From contig NZ_CP031320.1 in the NCBI RefSeq assembly GCF_003355155.1, positions 186,001-250,000 on the forward strand: DNA of 64,000 nt. The letters run 5' to 3'. The notes beneath the pieces were generated by a model that did no database searches, was not told where the DNA came from, and saw only the letters and a list, made by a program, of their open reading frames with translations. The stretch is from Streptomyces armeniacus. GTDB taxonomy: Bacteria > Actinomycetota > Actinomycetes > Streptomycetales > Streptomycetaceae. Of this stretch, positions 41,947-50,807 are shown piece by piece. Position numbers and translations under genes: made by a program. The first letter of the stretch is position 1. Each line of letters opens with the position of its first letter.

Positions 41947-42800
41947 TGCGCATCTTCGACCCCCACATCCACATGACCTCACGGACCACGGACGACTACG
42001 CCGCCATGTACGCGGCCGGTGTCCGCGCCCTGGTCGAGCCGTCCTTCTGGCTCGGCCAGCCCCGTACGGCCCCCGAGACGTTCTACGACTATTTCGACGG
42101 GCTGCTGGGCTGGGAGCCGTTCCGTGCCGCGCAGCACGGCATCGCCCACCACTGCACCCTCGCGCTGAACCCCAAGGAGGCCAACGACCCGCGCTGCCTC
42201 CCCGTCCTGGACGAGCTGCCGCGCTACCTCGTCAAGGACTCCGTCGTCGCCGTCGGCGAGATCGGCTACGACTCGATGACCCCCGCCGAGGACGCCGCGC
42301 TCGCCGTACAGCTGCAACTGGCCGCCGACCACGGCCTCCCGGCGCTCGTGCACACGCCGCACCGGGACAAGGCGGCGGGCCTGGCCCGTACGGTCGACGT
42401 CGTACGCGAGTCCGTGCTCGACCCCGCGCTCGTCCTGCTGGACCACCTCAACGAGACGACGGTGGACGCCGCCGCCGACAGCGGCTGCTGGCTCGGCTTC
42501 TCCATCTACCCCGACACCAAGATGGACGAGCACCGCATGGTCCGCATCCTCCGCTCGCACGGCGGCTGCCTGGACCGCATCCTCGTCAACTCCGCCGCCG
42601 ACTGGGGCAACAGCGACCCCCTCAAGACCCGCGCCGTCGGCGACGCCATGCTCGCCGCCGGCTTCACCGACGACGAGGTGGACCAGGTGCTGTGGCGCAA
42701 CCCCGTCGCGTTCTACGGCCTCAGCGGACGCCTCGACCTGGACGTCGTACGGCCCGAGCCGACCCACGAGGGCAACTCGCTGCTGCGCGGCGGTGAGTGA
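41946..42800 (+). CDS. eboB: TatD-family metal-dependent hydrolase (EboB-like)
   Basis: The ATG shares a base with the eboA stop. The 284-residue barrel has metal-ligand motifs FDPHIHM, VVAVGEIGYD, ALVHTPH, LDHLNE and NSAADW, as in the amidohydrolase-type TatD family. In ebo clusters this gene is EboB. It would hydrolyse an ester, amide or nucleotide-type bond of the pathway intermediate. The following gene overlaps by 4 nt. Confidence 0.88.
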   Translation: MRIFDPHIHMTSRTTDDYAAMYAAGVRALVEPSFWLGQPRTAPETFYDYFDGLLGWEPFRAAQHGIAHHCTLALNPKEANDPRCLPVLDELPRYLVKDSVVAVGEIGYDSMTPAEDAALAVQLQLAADHGLPALVHTPHRDKAAGLARTVDVVRESVLDPALVLLDHLNETTVDAAADSGCWLGFSIYPDTKMDEHRMVRILRSHGGCLDRILVNSAADWGNSDPLKTRAVGDAMLAAGFTDDEVDQVLWRNPVAFYGLSGRLDLDVVRPEPTHEGNSLLRGGE

Positions 42801-43981
42801 CGATGCGGTTCCGGCACCCGGACGGCTCCACCGTCCACCTCTCGTACTGCACCAACGTCCACGCGGCGGAGGATCTCGACGGCGTGCTGGCGCAGTTGGG
42901 CACGTACGCCGAGCCCGTACGGCGGCGGCTGCACCGGGACCGGCTCGGTATCGGCCTGTGGCTGGCGCGCGACGCCGCCCACGCGCTGACCTCCGACCCG
43001 GCGTCGCTGCGCCGCCTGCGCGGCGAGCTCGACGCGCGCGGCCTGGAGGTCGTCACGCTGAACGGCTTCCCCTACCAGGGGTTCGGCGACGAGTACGTCA
43101 AGTACCGCGTGTACCGCCCCGACTGGACCGAGCCCGACCGCCTCGAGCACACCGCCGACCTGGCCCGGCTGCTTGCCGCGCTGCTCCCGGACGACGTCAC
43201 CGACGGCAGCGTCTCCACCCTGCCGCTCGCCTGGCGCACCGGCTTCGACGCGGACCGCCGCCGTACGGCGCTGGGCGCGCTCACCGCGCTCGCCCGGCAG
43301 CTCGACGCGCTGGAGGAGCTGACCGGCCGCAGCATCCGCATCGGCCTCGAACCCGAGCCGGGCTGCACGGTCGAGACCACCGCCGACGCGGTCGCCGCGC
43401 TCACCGGCGACGGGGCGCCGCCCGCGCACCGTATCGGCGTGTGCGTGGACACCTGCCACCTCGCCACCTCCTTCGAGGACCCCGACCGCGCGCTGCCCGC
43501 CCTCGCCCGCGCGGGACTGCCCGTCGTCAAGGCGCAGCTGTCGGCGGCGCTGCACGCCGAGGAGCCGCACCGCCCCGACGTACGTGCCGCCCTGGCCGAC
43601 TTCGCCGAGCCGCGCTTCCTGCACCAGACCCGGGTCCGTACGGGTGCCGGGCTGCGCGCCACCGACGACCTCGACGAGGCCCTCACCTCCGGCGCGCTGC
43701 CCACCGAGGCGCCCTGGCGCGCCCACTTCCACGTGCCGCTGCACGCGCCGCTCCGGCCGCCGCTGACCGCGACGCTGCCGGAACTACGGGCGGCGCTGGG
43801 GCAGTTGGTCGGCGGTACGGAGCCGCTCACGCACCACCTGGAGGTGGAGACGTACACCTGGCAGGCGCTGCCGGACGGGCTGCGCCCCCGCACCCGCGCC
43901 CAGCTCGCCGACGGCATCGCGGCCGAACTGGGCGTCGCCCGCGACCTGCTGACCGACCTCGGGCTCAAGGAGCTGCCATGA
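42797..43981 (+). CDS. eboE: Metabolite traffic protein EboE (TIM barrel)
   Basis: The GTG at 42797 (or the ATG two codons on) starts a 394-residue protein with the EboE pattern LSYCTNVHAAEDLDGVLAQL, LNGFPYQGFGDEYVKYRVY, and the metal site IGLEPEPGCTVET and GVCVDTCHLATSFED. EboE is a xylose-isomerase-like protein needed, with other Ebo proteins, for moving the scytonemin precursor to the periplasm in a cyanobacterium. In actinobacteria its substrate is unknown. Neighbours overlap on both sides. Confidence 0.92.
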   Translation: MTMRFRHPDGSTVHLSYCTNVHAAEDLDGVLAQLGTYAEPVRRRLHRDRLGIGLWLARDAAHALTSDPASLRRLRGELDARGLEVVTLNGFPYQGFGDEYVKYRVYRPDWTEPDRLEHTADLARLLAALLPDDVTDGSVSTLPLAWRTGFDADRRRTALGALTALARQLDALEELTGRSIRIGLEPEPGCTVETTADAVAALTGDGAPPAHRIGVCVDTCHLATSFEDPDRALPALARAGLPVVKAQLSAALHAEEPHRPDVRAALADFAEPRFLHQTRVRTGAGLRATDDLDEALTSGALPTEAPWRAHFHVPLHAPLRPPLTATLPELRAALGQLVGGTEPLTHHLEVETYTWQALPDGLRPRTRAQLADGIAAELGVARDLLTDLGLKELP

Positions 43982-45405
43982 CCGAACCCGCCGGCCCCGA
44001 AGCCGCACCCGCGCATCCCCTGCTCGTGCTCGACGTCGTCGGCCTCACCCCCCGGCTGCTCGCGCACATGCCGCGGCTGCGCGCCCTCGCGGACTCCGGC
44101 TCGTACGCGCCGCTCGGCACCGTCCTGCCCGCCGTCACCTGTGCCGCGCAGTCCACGTTCCTGACCGGGGTGCCACCGGCCGAGCACGGCATCGTCGGCA
44201 ACGGCTGGTACTTCCGCGAGCTCGGCGAAGTCCTCCTGTGGCGCCAGCACAACGCCCTCGTCGGCGGCGAGAAGCTGTGGGACGCCGCCCGCGCCGCGCA
44301 TCCCGGCTACACCGTCGCCAACATCTGCTGGTGGTACGCGATGGGCGCCGACACCGACTGGACCGTCACGCCCCGGCCCGTCTACTACGCCGACGGCCGC
44401 AAGGAACCCGACTGCTACACCCGCCCCCCGGACCTGCACGACGAACTCACCGACGCCCTCGGCACGTTCCCCCTCTTCACCTTCTGGGGCCCGCGCGCCG
44501 GCCTCACCTCCTCGCAGTGGATCATCGACGCCACCCGGCACATTCTCCGCACCCGCAAGCCCGACCTCGCCCTCTGCTACGTCCCCCACCTGGACTACGA
44601 CCTCCAGCGCCACGGCCCCGACGACCCGCGCGCCCGCGCCGCCGCCACCGCCCTGGACGCCGCGCTCGCCCCGCTGCTGGACGACGCGGCCGCGGAGGGC
44701 CGTACGGTCGTCGCCCTGTCCGAGTACGGCATCACGCCCGTCTCCCGCCCCGTGCACATCAACCGCGCGCTGCGCCGCGCGGGACTGCTGGAGGTGCACA
44801 CGCAGGACGGAATGGAGTATCTGGACCCGTGGACCTCGCGGGCGTTCGCCGTCAGCGACCACCAGATCTCGCACGTCTACGTCCGCCGCCCCGAGGACCT
44901 GCCGGCCGTGCGAGAGGCGCTGGACGGGCTCGACGGCATCGCCGAACTCCTCGACGCCGACGGCAAGAAGACCCACGGCCTCGACCACCCCCGCGCCGGC
45001 GAACTCGTGGCCGTCGCCGAGTCCGACGCCTGGTTCACGTACTACTACTGGCTGGACGACGCCCTCGCCCCCGACTTCGCCCAGCTGGTGGAGATCCACC
45101 GGAAGCCCGGCTACGACCCGGCCGAACTGTTCATGGACCCGCTCGACCCGTACGTACGGCTGCGCGCCGCCACCGCACTCGCCCGCAAGAAGTCCGGGAT
45201 GCGCTACCGCATGGCCGTCGTGCCGCTCGACCCCTCTCCCGTACGCGGCAGCCACGGGCGGCTGCCCGACAGCGAGGAGGAGGGGCCGCTGATCCTCTGC
45301 TCCCGACCGGACGCCGTCACCGGCTCCGTCGACGCCACCGAGGTCAAACGGCTCCTGCTGGACCTCGCCCTGAACCCACAACGCACGACAGGAGACGCGT
45401 CATGA
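43978..45405 (+). CDS. eboF: Alkaline phosphatase/nucleotide pyrophosphatase superfamily protein EboF
   Basis: The ATG overlaps the eboE stop. The 475-residue protein has the superfamily pattern LLVLDVVGLTPRLL, the nucleophile region PAVTCAAQSTFLTGVPPAEHG, and the metal blocks YVPHLDYDLQRHG, VVALSEYGI and AVSDHQISHVYV. It is cytoplasmic by lack of a signal. EboF-type enzymes are predicted to hydrolyse a phosphodiester or diphosphate such as an activated prenyl or nucleotide intermediate. Function in the pathway is inferred. Confidence 0.9.
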   Translation: MTEPAGPEAAPAHPLLVLDVVGLTPRLLAHMPRLRALADSGSYAPLGTVLPAVTCAAQSTFLTGVPPAEHGIVGNGWYFRELGEVLLWRQHNALVGGEKLWDAARAAHPGYTVANICWWYAMGADTDWTVTPRPVYYADGRKEPDCYTRPPDLHDELTDALGTFPLFTFWGPRAGLTSSQWIIDATRHILRTRKPDLALCYVPHLDYDLQRHGPDDPRARAAATALDAALAPLLDDAAAEGRTVVALSEYGITPVSRPVHINRALRRAGLLEVHTQDGMEYLDPWTSRAFAVSDHQISHVYVRRPEDLPAVREALDGLDGIAELLDADGKKTHGLDHPRAGELVAVAESDAWFTYYYWLDDALAPDFAQLVEIHRKPGYDPAELFMDPLDPYVRLRAATALARKKSGMRYRMAVVPLDPSPVRGSHGRLPDSEEEGPLILCSRPDAVTGSVDATEVKRLLLDLALNPQRTTGDAS

Positions 45406-46166
45406 GAAAGCACCGCCAGAACGCCTCCCGTTCCACTGACGGCACCGAACTGGACCGCAAGCTGCGCCGCCGCGGCTTCCTCGGCGTCGCCGCCGGCACC
45501 ACCGCGGCCGCCCTGCTGGGCACCGCCGGCACGGCCGCCGCCGCGCCCGCCCCCGCGGGCGCGGGCCTGAGACCGGCGGTGCCGCGCGGGCGGCTCGGCA
45601 TCCAGCTCTACACGCTCCGCGACCAGATCCAGTCCATGGGCTTCGCCCGCGTCTTCGAGGAGCTGGCCCGCTACGAGTACGACGAGGTCGAGTTCGCCGG
45701 CTACACCCAGGGCACCGGCGACATCAGCCTGAAGCAGCTGCGCCGGCTGCTGCGCGACAACGGGCTCGACCCGGTCGGCAGCCACGTCGGCTACCACGCC
45801 GACGGCGGCGACCCGGACTCGTACACCTTCGCCACCCAGCTCGAGAAGGTCCTCGACGACGCGGCGGCACTCGGCGCCCCGCACGTCGGCACGCCCGCCA
45901 GCCCCAACCGGTACGGGAACACGGTCGACGCCTGGAAGAAGGCCGCCGAGGAGTTCAACACGTACGGCGAGGCCGCCCGCGCCCGCGGCCTGAAGTTCTA
46001 CCAGCACAACCACGCCGAAGAGTTCGGCTTCGCCGAGGACCGGCCCGACGTGCGCCTCTACGACATCCTCCTCGCCGAGACCGACCCGCGGCTGGTCTAC
46101 CTGGAGATGGACATCTACTGGGCGTACTGCGGCCAGTACAAGTACTGGCCGCAGTACGCCCAGTAG
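45402..46166 (+). pseudogene. Truncated Tat-exported sugar isomerase/epimerase TIM barrel
   Basis: The ATG overlaps the eboF stop. A twin-arginine leader (RRRGFLGVAAGTTAAALLGTAG) precedes a TIM barrel (LGIQLYTLRDQI, FYQHNHAEEFGFAE, YLEMDIYWAYC). The frame ends at residue 254, whereas family members run about 330-345 residues. The last third, which would carry the HVKD histidine and the final glutamate ligands, is missing. The cut coincides with the perfect 45-bp inverted repeat at 46094-46187, whose right arm supplies the last codons (PQYAQ-stop). The protein is probably inactive. Either a rearrangement or an assembly fold-back error could explain this. Confidence 0.85.
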
Positions 46167-46187
46167 ATGTCCATCTCCAGGTAGACC
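46094..46187. repeat. Perfect 45-bp inverted repeat with 4-nt loop
   Basis: Left arm 46094-46138 and right arm 46143-46187 are exact reverse complements, separated by CAAG. The left arm is native coding sequence of the isomerase gene (starting GGTCTACCTGGAGATGG), so the right arm is the inverted copy. Both strands carry a TAG placed symmetrically (46164-46166 and 46115-46117), so the two convergent proteins end in nearly the same 23 residues. RNA from either side would form a very strong hairpin. Confidence 0.98.
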
Positions 46188-46471
46188 GGGACGCGCCGTC
46201 CCGCCTGGGGGGGAGCGACGGGTGGGTGGACGCGGGGGTCGCCGGTCTGGGTGCCGACGAGTTCGTCCAGGGGTACGCCGTGCGCCTTGGCCAGGGGCAG
46301 CAGGAGCTTCAGGGTGGGCTCGCGCTGCCCCGACTCCAGGCGGGAGAGCGTGCTCGTGGAGATCCCCGTGGAGGCGCTGAGCTGGGTCAGGGTGGCGCCG
46401 CGTGCGTGCCGGAGGGCGCGCAGGCGGGGGCCCACGGCGGTGAGTACGTGTGCGAGGTCGTCGTCGCCCAT
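46115..46471 (-). pseudogene. XRE-family regulator truncated before its cupin domain
   Basis: The reading frame gives 118 residues. Residues 10-70 are a good helix-turn-helix (TLTQLSASTGISTSTLSRLESGQREPTLKLLLPLAKA) followed by LDELVGTQTGDPRVHP, the usual link to a C-terminal cupin domain. After residue 95 the sequence becomes VYLEMDIYWAYCGQY, which is the inverted isomerase fragment, and the cupin (about 90 residues) is absent. Homologues of about 190 residues commonly sit divergent from a thioredoxin-reductase-like gene, as here. DNA binding may survive; ligand sensing should not. Confidence 0.8.
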
Positions 46472-46555
46472 GGAGCCAGTTTGCCGTTATGGCAACAGTC
46501 TTTGTCAATCTCGGGAGTGCGAGCGCACTGTTGCCTCAGAACGGAGGTAACGCAC

Positions 46556-47683
46556 ATGAGCGAGCAGACCGCACAGCACGGAGAGCGTTTTGACGTGGTG
46601 GTGATCGGCGGTGGCGCCGCCGGACTGAGTGGGGCGCTGACGCTGGCCAGGGCGCGGCGTTCGGTGGTGGTCGTCGACGACGGCCGGCCGCGTAACGCCC
46701 CCGCCGACGGCGTGCACGGCTACCTGGGGCGCGAGGGCGTCGCACCCGCCGAACTGCTGGACACCGGGCGCGCGGAAGTACGCGGCTACGGCGGGCAGTT
46801 CCGGCAGGGCACCGTCCTGGCCGTCGAGCAGGAATCCGCAGGCGCGGCGGAGGACGGAGACGTCCCGGGGTTCGCCGTCCGCCTCACCGGCGGCGGGGTG
46901 CTCCGCGCCCGCCGGCTACTGGTCGCGACGGGCCTCGTCGACGAGCTGCCCGACGTCGCCGGTCTGGCCGGGCTGTGGGGCAGCGACGTGCTGCACTGCC
47001 CGTACTGCCACGGCTGGGAGGTACGCGACCAGGCCATCGGCGTGCTGAACACCGGGCCGCTGGCCGTGCACCAGGCGCTGCTGTGGCGGCAGTGGAGCGA
47101 GGACGTCACCCTCTTCCTGCACACGGGTCCCGAGCCGGACGACGAGGAGTACGAGCAGCTCGCCGCCCGCGGCATCGCGGTCGTGGACGGCGAGGTGAGC
47201 GCGCTGGAACGGGAGGACGGGCGGCTGACCGGCGTACGGCTCGCCGGTGGCACCGTCGTCGGCTGCCGGGCGCTGGCCGTCGCGTCGCGCATGACCGCCC
47301 GCGCCGGCTTCCTGGCGTCCCTCGGTCTGGAACCGGTCGAGCTGGAGAAGGCCGGAGCGGTGCTCGGCAGCCAGATTCCGGCGGATCCCACCGGGTTGAC
47401 CGCCGTACCGGGCGTGTGGATCGCCGGGAACCTCGCCAGCATGACGGAGCAGGTGGCGGGCTCCGCCGCCGCGGGGGTCCGCGCCGCCGGAGCGCTCAAC
47501 GCCGATCTGATCACCGAGGACACACGCCGCGCCGTCGCGGCTCGGCGCAACGTTGCAGCGAGGGCCGGAGCCCCGCGCAACGTTGCCACGGGCATCGGCG
47601 CCGACCCCTCCCCCTTCGGCCCGGCCGGCATGGAGCGGGAGGTGAGCGAACGCGTCCTCGGCACTCGCCGCCACGGCATGTGA
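46556..47683 (+). CDS. NAD(P)/FAD-dependent oxidoreductase, thioredoxin-reductase-like
   Basis: The ATG at 46556 follows CGGAGGTAACGCAC. The 375-residue protein has the FAD site VVVIGGGAAGLSGALTLARARRSVVVVD, a redox-active CxxC in LHCPYCHGWEV, and the late FAD motif GVWIAGNLASM. It belongs to the branch used as thioredoxin-reductase-like or dithiol oxidase enzymes. About 50 residues at the C-terminus (RRNVAARAGAPRNVATGIGA) are an extension with an internal duplication of RNVA. It is divergent from the truncated XRE-cupin regulator, its probable controller. Confidence 0.92.
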   Translation: MSEQTAQHGERFDVVVIGGGAAGLSGALTLARARRSVVVVDDGRPRNAPADGVHGYLGREGVAPAELLDTGRAEVRGYGGQFRQGTVLAVEQESAGAAEDGDVPGFAVRLTGGGVLRARRLLVATGLVDELPDVAGLAGLWGSDVLHCPYCHGWEVRDQAIGVLNTGPLAVHQALLWRQWSEDVTLFLHTGPEPDDEEYEQLAARGIAVVDGEVSALEREDGRLTGVRLAGGTVVGCRALAVASRMTARAGFLASLGLEPVELEKAGAVLGSQIPADPTGLTAVPGVWIAGNLASMTEQVAGSAAAGVRAAGALNADLITEDTRRAVAARRNVAARAGAPRNVATGIGADPSPFGPAGMEREVSERVLGTRRHGM

Positions 47684-47727
47684 AGGCGGCGGCGGGGCCG
47701 GAAGGCGGCCGGACGGCGGTGCCTAAG

Positions 47728-48594
47728 ATGCCCAGCATGACGGGTGACAGCGACACCACCGAGGCGGCGGAGGCGAGACGTACGCGCTGGGAGCGGCGTA
47801 CGGAAGTCCCCCTGCTGTGACTCGCGGCGCTGTTCGCGGTCGCCTACGCCGCGCCCATCGTCGTCGCCGACTCCGCCCCCTGGGTACGGGGTGTGTGCCA
47901 GGCCGTCGAGTGGACGGTGTGGGGCGCGTTCGCGGTGGACTACGGGGCGCGGCTCGTGCTGTCGCGGAGCCGCTGGAAGTTCGTACGCAAGCATCCGTTC
48001 GCACTGCTCGCGGTGGCGCTGCCGCTGGTCCAGCCGCTGCGCCTGCTGCGGCTCGTCGCCGCGCTGCTGCTCGTCGGGCAGCGGGCCCGGCTGGCGTCGC
48101 AGATCCGGGTGACGACGTACGTGGCGGGGGCGTGCGGCGGGCTGCTGATGTTCGGCTCGCTGGCCGTACTGGAGGTGGAGCGGGACGTGCCCGGCTCCAC
48201 CATCCAGTCGACGGGCGACGCGGTGTGGTGGGCGTTCACCACGATGACGACCGTCGGCTACGGCGACATCGCGCCGGTAACCGGGCTCGGCCGGGTGCTG
48301 GCCGTGGGGCTGATGCTGTCCGGGATCGCGCTGCTCGGTGTGGTCACGGCCAACATCGCCGCCTGGTTCATCGCCCGCTTCGAACGGGACGACGAGGAGA
48401 TGGGGCGGCAGACGGCGGCAATCTCCGAACTGACGGCGGAGGTGCGGATGCTCCGCGAGCAGGTGGCCGAACTGACCGCAGAGGGCGCCGGATCGCGGCC
48501 CCTCACACAGGAAGCGCAGCCCGTCGCACAGGAAGCGCGCCGCCTCGTACAGGAGCAGAAGGGCGCCGGCTCGGCCGGCAACCTGGCGACGTGA
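47728..48594 (+). pseudogene. Voltage-independent potassium channel gene interrupted by an in-frame TGA
   Basis: From the ATG at 47728 or 47737 the frame reads MTGDSDTTEAAEARRTRWER and RTEVPLL, meets TGA at 47818-47820, then continues in the same frame as LAALFAVAYAAPIVVADSAPW. The stop falls inside the first membrane helix. The rest is a normal ion-channel protein: helices, the potassium selectivity filter TTMTTVGYGDI, a last inner helix and a coiled-coil-like tail (MGRQTAAISELTAEVRMLREQVAELTAEG). Restart at the GTG at 47893 would give 233 residues without the complete first helix. Nonsense mutation, readthrough or a sequencing error are possible. Confidence 0.85.
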
Positions 48595-48631
48595 CCAGCG
48601 GCACCGTTCTGCGGCGATAGAGCAGTCGGCG

Positions 48632-50011
48632 TTACGCGCTCCTCGCCACCGGGCGCACCAACGCGGCGTACGCAGCCGCCAAGACCAGCGCCGGGGCGAG
48701 CAGGGCCGGGCCGAGGGCGGTCGGCCCGTACTCCTGGATCAGCAGGCCCGTTCCGGAGGGCAGTGCGGCGATGCCGACCTTGGACGCGGCCACACGGAGG
48801 CCGACGGTACGGTCCGCGCGCTCCGGCCCGGCCCGTCCGGCCGTGGTCAGCACCAGCAGCGGAAAAGCGGGCGCCGACGCGAGCCCCAGGATCAGCAGGC
48901 CGCACAGGGCGAGGTACGGAGGACCGGGCACCGGTACGGCCGTCAGCGCCGCGCCGGCCGCGATCCCCGTGACGGCGGCGGCGAGGACGGGCGCCGCGCC
49001 GACGCGTTCGGCGACCGGGCCGAGAACGACGCGGCCGGCGAACATGGTGGCCCAGTAGGCCGATACGGCCACTCCGGCGGCGCCGGGCGAGACGCCGTGC
49101 CCCGTGGTGAGGAAGACGTACATCCACAGGCTCGCGGAGGCCTCGATGCCCGTCTGCAGGAAGAAGACCACCGTGCTGAGCGCCGCTCGCAGAGCGCCGG
49201 AGCGCGGCCCGCCGCGGACGGTGCGTTCCGTACGGGCCGTACGTGCCTTCGCGCGCGCGGCGCGCGTTTCCGCGGGCGGCGCGTCGGGGCGAGGACCCTC
49301 CCGACGGGGGCCGTCCACGGAGGCATCCGCAGGAGACGCGTCCGTGCACGACGCACCCGTACGCGACGCATCCGTACGCGACGCATCCGTACGCGACGCA
49401 TCCGTACGCGACGCATCCGTACGCGACGCATCCGTATGCAACGCGTCCGTATGCAACGCGTCCGTGCGGAGGCCGTCCGCCCAGCGGTGGGCGGAGCGTA
49501 CGAACGCGTACGCCAGCGCCGTCTGCACGGCCGCGATCAGCGCGTATGTCCAGCGCCAGTGGACGCCGGCGCTCAGGGCGGCGGTGGCGATCGCCGGGCC
49601 GGCGACGGCGCCGAGCCCGTAGCTGGCGTGCATCCACGTGAGGTGGCGGGCGCCGAAGTGGCGGGCGGCGTGTGCGTTGAGACCGCCGTCGACCGCGCCG
49701 TTGGCGAGGCCGAGCAGGACGGTCGCCGCGATCACCGCCCACAGGGAGGGGGCGAGGCTGTAGCCGAGGATCGCGGCCGCGGACAGGGCGGTGCTGCCCG
49801 CCAGCAGCCCGCCGATGTGCGTACGGGCGAGTATGCGCCCGGTCATGCTGCTCGACAGGACCGCGGCGCCGAGGCCGAACGGCAGGAGCAGCCCCAACGC
49901 GCCGAGCGGCTGGTGCAGATCGGTTCTCATGGCGGGCCAGACGATGCCCATCACGCTGTCGGGGAGCGCCATGCTGACGTAGGCCAGGCAGGCGAGAACG
50001 GCAAGAGGCAT
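48632..50011 (-). CDS. MFS transporter with in-frame minisatellite
   Basis: The ATG at 50011 starts MPLAVLACLAYVSMALPD and gives 459 residues with about 12 membrane helices in two halves. The block SMALPDSVMGIVWPAMR and the GRILARTHIGG and GRVVLGPVAERVG loops fit the major facilitator superfamily. The cytoplasmic loop between helices 6 and 7 is expanded by about nine 5-residue repeats (RTDAS or HTDAL), encoded by a 15-bp minisatellite. It is convergent with the broken channel gene. The substrate cannot be told. Confidence 0.87.
   Translation of the reverse strand: MPLAVLACLAYVSMALPDSVMGIVWPAMRTDLHQPLGALGLLLPFGLGAAVLSSSMTGRILARTHIGGLLAGSTALSAAAILGYSLAPSLWAVIAATVLLGLANGAVDGGLNAHAARHFGARHLTWMHASYGLGAVAGPAIATAALSAGVHWRWTYALIAAVQTALAYAFVRSAHRWADGLRTDALHTDALHTDASRTDASRTDASRTDASRTDASRTGASCTDASPADASVDGPRREGPRPDAPPAETRAARAKARTARTERTVRGGPRSGALRAALSTVVFFLQTGIEASASLWMYVFLTTGHGVSPGAAGVAVSAYWATMFAGRVVLGPVAERVGAAPVLAAAVTGIAAGAALTAVPVPGPPYLALCGLLILGLASAPAFPLLVLTTAGRAGPERADRTVGLRVAASKVGIAALPSGTGLLIQEYGPTALGPALLAPALVLAAAYAALVRPVARSA
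49336..49470 (-). repeat. In-frame 15-bp minisatellite, about nine units
   Basis: The plus-strand unit is ACGCATCCGTACGCG. Four or five consecutive exact copies lie at 49366-49430, with diverged copies on both sides. It lies in the central loop of the MFS protein and encodes TDAS-type repeats on the minus strand. Confidence 0.95.
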
Positions 50012-50401
50012 GGGGAGGACCCTTCGGGCCACAGGCAGGACCCGTAACCGCCGCGCGGGGCGGGGCGGGTGGGTCCGGCGGGGTACGGGAATCAGGCGGA
50101 CGCCCTCTGGACGCCGCCGCCTCGCCGTGCTGCGAACCGAAAAGACCGGCAGCACGCGATGACAGGTCCGCGACGGCAGGTCGCGGTCATCTCACGTCAG
50201 CGCGTGCGGTGTTACCCGACTTCTCCAACTCCACCCATGTCCGTACCTCCGGCAGGTCACGCTATGCCCGGCCCGCCCGCGCCGCACTCCCTTTTCGCGG
50301 TGGCCGCGGCCGCCGTGCGGCGCGCCGCCCGTCACATCGCGCCCGCCGGACACGTCAGGACAGTGAGGACCAGTCCACCGTGTGCGCAAGGAGGAACTGC
50401 C

Positions 50402-50734
50402 ATGGCACCGATCGTGTCCGAGATCGAGATCGACCGCCCGCCGGAGGCGGTTTTCGCGTACGCCACCGACCCGCTGCGCTTCGCCGAGTGGCAGAACGAC
50501 GTCGTGGAGGTGCGTCTCGCGGGCGGCGGCCCGCCCGGCGTGGGGACGCGGTTCACCACGGTGCGCCGGGTCGGGCGCGGGCCGTCGCGTGTGACCTTCA
50601 CGCTCGACTTCGAGGGGCGGGGGCTCGGCGATCTGCTGACGCCCGTCATCCGCACGATGGCGGCGAAGAGGGCGCCCGCCAGCTACTGGCGTCTGAAGGA
50701 GCGGCCGGAACGCGGCGCCGGCCGCGAGGAGTAG
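50402..50734 (+). CDS. SRPBCC-family protein with probable internal deletion
   Basis: The ATG at 50402 gives only 110 residues; usual members are 145-160. It begins APIVSEIEIDRPPEAVFAYATDP and ends VTFTLDFEGRGLGDLLTPVIRTMAAKRAP, which match the two ends of the lipid-binding SRPBCC fold. The middle (several beta strands) is missing at the join VGRGPSRVT, and the frame is kept. The protein therefore cannot form the full barrel and is likely non-functional or altered. Confidence 0.75.
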   Translation: MAPIVSEIEIDRPPEAVFAYATDPLRFAEWQNDVVEVRLAGGGPPGVGTRFTTVRRVGRGPSRVTFTLDFEGRGLGDLLTPVIRTMAAKRAPASYWRLKERPERGAGREE

Positions 50735-50760
50735 GAGGGCTGCTCCGGGCATCGCGCCGG

Positions 50761-50804
<44 letters not shown>

Positions 50805-50807
50805 GAA

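Noticed and set aside
46094..46187. The 45-bp inverted repeat as terminal repeats of an insertion sequence
   Set aside because: The arms are 4 bp apart with no transposase between them, and one arm is native coding sequence.
49336..49470. The 15-bp array in the MFS gene as a frameshifted or non-coding segment
   Set aside because: The period is divisible by three, the frame is intact, and it falls in the central loop of the transporter, where length changes are tolerated.
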